From positions 1 to 17,799 of the forward strand of contig DATAWZ010000079.1 of NCBI GenBank assembly GCA_036266975.1: a stretch of DNA of 17,799 bases. Direction: 5' to 3'. The notes under the pieces are model-generated. The model was not told the DNA's origin. It ran no database searches and was given only the letters and a program-made list of their open reading frames with translations. Shown in pieces: positions 14,508 to 17,799 of the stretch. How positions within the stretch are numbered: the stretch's first letter is position 1; each line of letters starts with the position of its first letter. The stretch is from DATAWZ01 sp036266975 (lineage in GTDB: Bacteria; Actinomycetota; Thermoleophilia; Solirubrobacterales; Solirubrobacteraceae). A program made the translations under genes and the position numbers.

Positions 14508-15092
14508 TCAGGCCGTGGCGCCGGCCGGAGTCGGCTCGCGTTCGGGGACCGCGCAGACCTTGCCCTCGCTGAACCCCGCGGGCTCGAGGTCGAGCGCACA
14601 GTTGAAGCGCGCGCGCTGGTTCTCCAGCGCGATCATGTGGGTGAGCTCGACGATCTGGGGATCGTCGAGGTGCTCGCGCAACCGCGCGACGACTTCGTCG
14701 GTGACCTCGCAGGGCGTGCGCGTCACCGCCACCGTGTAATCGAGGACGAGCGTGTCGAGCGCGTCGAAGCGCTCGCTCTCGCGGTAACGCGGCAGGTCGA
14801 GCAGCTCTTCGCCGGTGACGCCGGCCTCGCGCGCGACGTGCGAGCCGATGTCGACGCAGAACTCGCACGCGACGACCGCCGCCGCCTTGAGCTGGGCCAG
14901 GCAGGACAGGCGGGCGGGCAGACGCGGCTTGGAGGCGACGGCCTTCTCGTGGATGCCGTAGCCGAACAGGATGCGGGGCCGGTGGGCGAGGACGCCCACC
15001 GGGCTCATGTCCCGCCCGTACTCGCGCCGCGCGGCGAACTCGGTGAAGCGGACGAACAGGTTCTTCTTGGTGGCCGGCGGGATGCGGCTCAT
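14508..15092 (-). CDS. Carboxymuconolactone decarboxylase/AhpD-like family protein
   Basis: A 194-aa all-helical protein of the CMD/AhpD superfamily. Its core is LAQLKAAAVVACEFCVDIGSHVAREAG (65-91), with the CxxC pair Cys76/Cys79, the redox motif of AhpD-like peroxidase partners. Downstream are DALDTLVLDYTVAVTRTPCEVTDEVVARLREH and IVELTHMIALENQRARFN, typical of the second helical half. Start ATG 15092 is set by GGAGG on the minus strand (15099-15103), 6 nt upstream. It is divergent from a MocR regulator gene across 87 bp, a pairing that suggests MocR-controlled expression. A thiol-dependent peroxidase or stress role is inferred from the CxxC; the exact reaction is unknown. It ends 26 bp from the polA stop, tail to tail. 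Confidence 0.9.
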   Translation of the reverse strand: MSRIPPATKKNLFVRFTEFAARREYGRDMSPVGVLAHRPRILFGYGIHEKAVASKPRLPARLSCLAQLKAAAVVACEFCVDIGSHVAREAGVTGEELLDLPRYRESERFDALDTLVLDYTVAVTRTPCEVTDEVVARLREHLDDPQIVELTHMIALENQRARFNCALDLEPAGFSEGKVCAVPEREPTPAGATA

Positions 15093-15179
15093 GAGGGACC
15101 TCCGAAGGGCTCGGGTTGATGGACATCGCTCATCGTCGCAGGCTATGGTGTATCTGGTATCGCAAACAGTCCCACTTTG
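15093..15179. promoter_or_regulatory. Divergent CMD/mocR control region with probable MocR operator
   Basis: On the minus strand AAAGTGGGACTG (15167-15178) is followed by GATACCAGATACACC (15148-15162), in which ATACCA is partly repeated as ATACAC. AAAGTGG is the core reported for PdxR-type MocR sites, and ATACCA for GabR-type sites. A minus-strand -10 candidate TAGCCT (15140-15145) for the CMD gene has TGTTTG 17 bp upstream as a possible -35, placing AAAGTGG just upstream of it, as expected for an activator site. The same site abuts the mocR start, which would allow autorepression. Confidence 0.5.
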
Positions 15180-16652
15180 ATGCCAAAATCGGGTACCACT
15201 TCCAACGCCGCCCCGGTGACCACCGGTCCGCTCTCCGGGCCCCAGCCCGGTCCGCTTTCCGGGCCCGAGCTGCTCGTCGAGCTGCGCCGCGGCAGTCGCC
15301 GTCCGCTGCGGGCCCAGCTCGAGGAGGGGCTCCGCGACGCGGTGCGCGGCGGGCGCCTGGCGCCGCAGTCGCGCATGCCCTCCACGCGCACGCTCGCCGC
15401 CGACCTGGGCGTCTCGCGGCGCCTGGTCGTCGAGGCCTACGCCCAGCTGCTCGCCGAGGGCTACCTGCGCGCCGCCCCGGGCGCGGGGACGTTCGTCGCC
15501 GCCGCGCCGCGGCCGAGCCGGGCGGCGCGGGACCCCGCCGGCCGCGCCCAGCGCGGGCCGCGGCTGGACTTCTTCGCCGGCTCGCCGGCGCTCGAGCTGT
15601 TCCCGCGGCGCGAGTGGCAGCGGGCGATGCGCTCGGTGCTCGCCGGCGCGCCCGACCGCGCGCTGGCCTACCCGGACCCGCGCGGCGCCGGTCCCCTGCG
15701 CCGCGCGCTCGCCGACCACCTGGGTCGCGTCCGCGGCGTGGCCGCCGACCCCGGCCAGATCCTCATCTGCTCGGGCGCCATCCAGGCCCTCGCGCTGCTC
15801 GCCGACGCGCTCAGCCGCATGGAGCGCACGCGGTTCGCGGTCGAGGACCCCTCACTGCCCCCGCACCGCGAGGCGCTGCGCCGCGGTGGCCTCGAGCTGG
15901 TGGCGCTGACCGTCGACGCGGACGGCGCGCGTACCGACGAGCTCTCGGCGCTCGACGTCCACGCGGCGCTGCTCACCCCGGCGCACCAATTCCCGCTTGG
16001 CGTCGCGCTGTCGCCCCCGCGCCGCGCCGCCGCGCTGGAGTGGGCGGCCGGCGGCGGACTGCTGATCGAGGACGACTACGACGCCGAGTTCCGCTTCGAC
16101 CGCGCCCCGCTCGGCGCGCTCCAGGGGCTCGCCCCCGACCGCGTCATCTATCTGGGCACGGCGAGCAAGTCGCTCGCGCCGGCGCTGCGGCTGGCCTGGA
16201 TGGTCATCCCGCGGGGTGAGCTCGCTGGCCGGCTCGCCGAGGCCAAGGCCTACGCCGACGGCGGCTCGCCGACGCTCGATCAGCTCGCGCTCGCCCAGCT
16301 GCTCGAGAGCGGCGACTACGACCGCCACCTGCGCAAGGCGCGCCGGCACTACCGCGCCCGGCGCGACGCGCTCGTCGCCGCGCTCGCCCGCCATGTGCCC
16401 GACGCGCGCGTGGAGGGGATCGCGGCCGGCCTCGGCGCGATCGCGCGGCTGCCGTACGAGTTCGACGGGGAGCAGCTGATGATGGCCGCCGCGGAGCGCG
16501 ACGTGGGCGTCTACCCGCTGGGGCCGTTCGCCGTCGAGCCCTCCTGGCGGACCGACGCTCTGCACCTCGGCTACGCCGGCCTGGGGGAGGGGGCGATCGA
16601 GGAGGGCATCCGGCGCCTGGCCGAGGCGCTCGCCGAGGTTCGCGGCCGGTAG
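15180..16652 (+). CDS. MocR-type regulator (GntR wHTH fused to PLP aminotransferase-like domain)
   Basis: A 490-aa chimeric regulator. The N-terminal GntR winged helix (about 35-107) reads RPLRAQLEEGLRDAVRGGRLAPQSRMPSTRTLAADLGVSRRLVVEAYAQL..GYLRAAPGAGTFV, matching the family closely. The rest is a fold-type-I aminotransferase-like domain: AYPDPRGAGPLRRALADHL (163-181), ICSGAIQAL (196-204), TPAHQFPLGVALS (266-278), IEDDYDAEFR (296-305) with Asp299 and Tyr300, and the PLP-binding Lys330 in GTASKSLAPALRLAW. Such proteins sense PLP or a PLP-bound amine rather than acting as enzymes. The ATG at 15180 is chosen over the TTG just before it. The first 30 residues hold a short duplicated GPLSGP stretch. 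Divergent from the CMD gene, its likely target. Nothing follows in the same direction. Confidence 0.95.
   Translation: MPKSGTTSNAAPVTTGPLSGPQPGPLSGPELLVELRRGSRRPLRAQLEEGLRDAVRGGRLAPQSRMPSTRTLAADLGVSRRLVVEAYAQLLAEGYLRAAPGAGTFVAAAPRPSRAARDPAGRAQRGPRLDFFAGSPALELFPRREWQRAMRSVLAGAPDRALAYPDPRGAGPLRRALADHLGRVRGVAADPGQILICSGAIQALALLADALSRMERTRFAVEDPSLPPHREALRRGGLELVALTVDADGARTDELSALDVHAALLTPAHQFPLGVALSPPRRAAALEWAAGGGLLIEDDYDAEFRFDRAPLGALQGLAPDRVIYLGTASKSLAPALRLAWMVIPRGELAGRLAEAKAYADGGSPTLDQLALAQLLESGDYDRHLRKARRHYRARRDALVAALARHVPDARVEGIAAGLGAIARLPYEFDGEQLMMAAAERDVGVYPLGPFAVEPSWRTDALHLGYAGLGEGAIEEGIRRLAEALAEVRGR
15223..15266. repeat. 24-bp-period tandem repeat in the 5' end of mocR
   Basis: CCGGTCCGCTCTCCGGGCCC (15223-15242) recurs with one difference at 15247-15266. 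It encodes the duplicated GPLSGP in the N-terminal extension ahead of the winged helix and keeps the frame. Confidence 0.8.
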
Positions 16653-16828
16653 CAGCCTGGCGGTGGGTGAGGGTTGTTGCGCGAGCCGCGATATGGGCGG
16701 CTGGCGGCACACGCGTCGCGACGCGCAGCTGACCCCTGAAATACCGGGATCAGGCATCAACCGTCGCGCCGACAGCGGCCGCCGTCACGCGCCCCGCCTG
16801 CCCAGAAAGCCGCGGGCGCCGGCGAGGG
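16653..16828. other. Gap between mocR and EthD-like gene
   Basis: 176 bp between two convergent genes, with no convincing reading frame. It contains a perfect 14-bp palindrome CGCGTCGCGACGCG (16712-16725), a weak 5-bp stem CCTGA/TCAGG (16735-16754) and a GCGGCCGC palindrome (16775-16782) within a longer imperfect inverted repeat. No T-run follows any of them, so terminator function is possible but unproven. Confidence 0.4.
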
Positions 16829-17122
16829 CTACCCGGCGATCAGGACCGTGGCGCCGCCGGTGGCGAAGTTCGGGATGTCGGCGACGGTCGCCTGGCCCTC
16901 GGGCGAGCCGAGCGTGGCCTGCATCTGCTCGGGGCTCTCGAAGCTGAGCTCGGCGATCCGATAGTAGGGCGGCGTCGACCCGTCGGGGGTGCCGATGACC
17001 TTGTAGGCCTCGATGGCCACGTTCTTCATCGTGCCCGCGATCGGCATGTGGGTGCCGTTGTAGTAGTCCTCGAACGCGTCCGGGCTCTCCGGATGGCCGT
17101 ACAGAACGATTACCTTGATCAT
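16829..17122 (-). CDS. EthD-family small protein (dimeric alpha/beta barrel)
   Basis: A 97-aa protein with the EthD pattern: MIKVIVLYGHPESPDAFEDY (1-20), the conserved YYNGTHMPIAGTMKNV (20-35), ending GQATVADIPNFATGGATVLIAG. This ferredoxin-like fold forms dimers in many small degradative or cyclase-like enzymes; the reaction here is unknown. Start ATG 17122 is preceded by GAGGAG on the minus strand (17130-17135), about 7 nt away, a strong ribosome site. It lies 39 nt downstream of the FAD oxidoreductase gene on the same strand, so it is probably co-transcribed with it and may act on the same metabolite or be a stray downstream gene. It is of full family length. Confidence 0.88.
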   Translation of the reverse strand: MIKVIVLYGHPESPDAFEDYYNGTHMPIAGTMKNVAIEAYKVIGTPDGSTPPYYRIAELSFESPEQMQATLGSPEGQATVADIPNFATGGATVLIAG

Positions 17123-17161
17123 GGTGCTGCTCCTCTCCGTCGCTGGACGAGCGTGCGGAGG

Positions 17162-17799
17162 TTATGCGAGCAGCGCGTCGCGGGCCACGTACTCCGGCGG
17201 GGCGATCGCCAGGTAGTGGTTGAACACGGCGCGGGTGACGGCCGGCTTGCCGACCGCCTTGATCACCTCGGTGAGCAGCGGCATCCGCGTGGTCGCGCTG
17301 ACCGCCCACTGCGCGCTCAGCAACCAGGAGAACTGCCAGCCGTGCGAGTCGCTGAAGGCGCCGTAGCGGCCCAGCGCGGTCTCGATCTCCTCCACGCCGG
17401 CGAGCACGGCGCGCAGCTCGCGCCCGCAGGCCAGGCCGAAGTAGAGCGCGGTGCGGATCCCCTCGGCGGTGAGCGGCAGGCAGTGGCCGGCCGAGTCGCC
17501 GACGAAGAAGACGCCGTCCTCGGCCGCCGGCCGCAGCTTGTGGGGGATCCAGTTGCCCTGGTAACGCACCTTGTCGACCTCGACGTCGTCGGCGAGGCGG
17601 TCGGTCGGCTTGCGGATGTGGTCGCGCGGATCGAAGGACCCGACGCCGACGCGCAGCTCCTGGTCGGCCGGGAAGGCCCAGCCGTAGCCCGCGTTCACGT
17701 AGCGCGGGTCGACCCAGATCTCCATGTCCTCGCCGCCGGTGTGGGGATGGACCTCGAGGCCTCGCGACATGCGCGGCTTGGGAAAGCGTCGCGAGGTGT
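17162..17799 (-). CDS. Geranylgeranyl-reductase-type FAD-dependent oxidoreductase, 3' part only
   Basis: About 212 residues of the C-terminal part are visible; the frame stays open to the right edge (reading SRRFPKPR before an internal Met at 17770), so the start and the N-terminal FAD-binding Rossmann motif lie outside. Seen: GGEDMEIWVDPRYVNAGYGWAFPADQELRVGVGSFDPR, the substrate-side strand region with the YGWxFP signature, and GVFFVGDSAGHCLPLTAEGIRTALYFG, the second FAD-contact motif (GDSAG...P...GIR.A). This places it with geranylgeranyl reductase/halogenase-like flavoproteins that reduce or oxidise isoprenoid or aromatic substrates. The C-terminal tail ends at TAA (17162-17164). The EthD-like gene follows 39 nt downstream. 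The substrate cannot be told. Confidence 0.88.
   Translation of the reverse strand, partial: TSRRFPKPRMSRGLEVHPHTGGEDMEIWVDPRYVNAGYGWAFPADQELRVGVGSFDPRDHIRKPTDRLADDVEVDKVRYQGNWIPHKLRPAAEDGVFFVGDSAGHCLPLTAEGIRTALYFGLACGRELRAVLAGVEEIETALGRYGAFSDSHGWQFSWLLSAQWAVSATTRMPLLTEVIKAVGKPAVTRAVFNHYLAIAPPEYVARDALLA

Noticed and set aside
16663..16947. Plus-strand open frame across the gap after mocR
   Set aside because: Basic low-complexity sequence that overlaps the well-supported EthD-like gene on the other strand; no homology recognised.

Overview
The window is GC-rich chromosomal DNA, densely packed with short intergenic gaps. It suggests a high-GC actinobacterium, most likely of the Thermoleophilia/Solirubrobacterales type. 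This is inferred from a secreted CSLREA/beta-helix protein with a basic beta-rich C-terminal domain, an ACT-malic enzyme, an actinobacterial-style DNA polymerase I with Tyr in the O-helix, a MocR regulator divergent from a carboxymuconolactone-decarboxylase-like gene, and frequent -10-like hexamers 6-12 nt before start codons. No rRNA, tRNA, CRISPR array, transposase or phage gene is visible. I see no convincing novel multi-gene defence or mobile system; this is core and semi-core chromosome with several odd details.

Layout. (1) 111-3532, plus strand: a TetR regulator, then trpF, trpB and trpA (the last steps of tryptophan synthesis, with trpB/trpA overlapping as ATGA), then a 57-aa two-helix membrane protein. 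(2) 3539-6237: a MarR repressor (minus) divergent from a 14-helix DHA2-type MFS exporter (plus), which overlaps an MBL-fold gene that looks internally deleted and short of metal ligands. (3) 6412-7674: a lipoprotein solute-binding protein of the branched-chain amino-acid type, with no permease genes nearby. (4) 7689-11856, minus strand: a secreted beta-helix protein, an ACT-domain malic enzyme and a TIGR01777 NAD(P)-dependent epimerase; the last two overlap as ATGA. (5) 11893-14481: polA, divergent from the beta-helix gene across 36 bp. (6) 14508-16652: a CMD/AhpD-like gene divergent from a MocR (GntR-aminotransferase) regulator, with a probable operator between them. (7) 16829-17799, minus strand: an EthD-like small protein downstream of a geranylgeranyl-reductase-type FAD oxidoreductase that is cut off by the right edge.

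How the parts work together. TrpF, TrpB and TrpA act in sequence on phosphoribosylanthranilate and indole-glycerol-phosphate; the other trp genes are not here. MarR probably represses the exporter operon through a site overlapping the exporter promoter. MocR probably senses a PLP-linked ligand and controls its divergent CMD gene. The malic enzyme, polA and epimerase are housekeeping-type genes. The most interesting items are the degenerate MBL protein, the repeated leaderless-promoter signature (including stop codons that double as -10 elements), the regulator operators, and the Tyr-bearing, proofreading-dead PolA.
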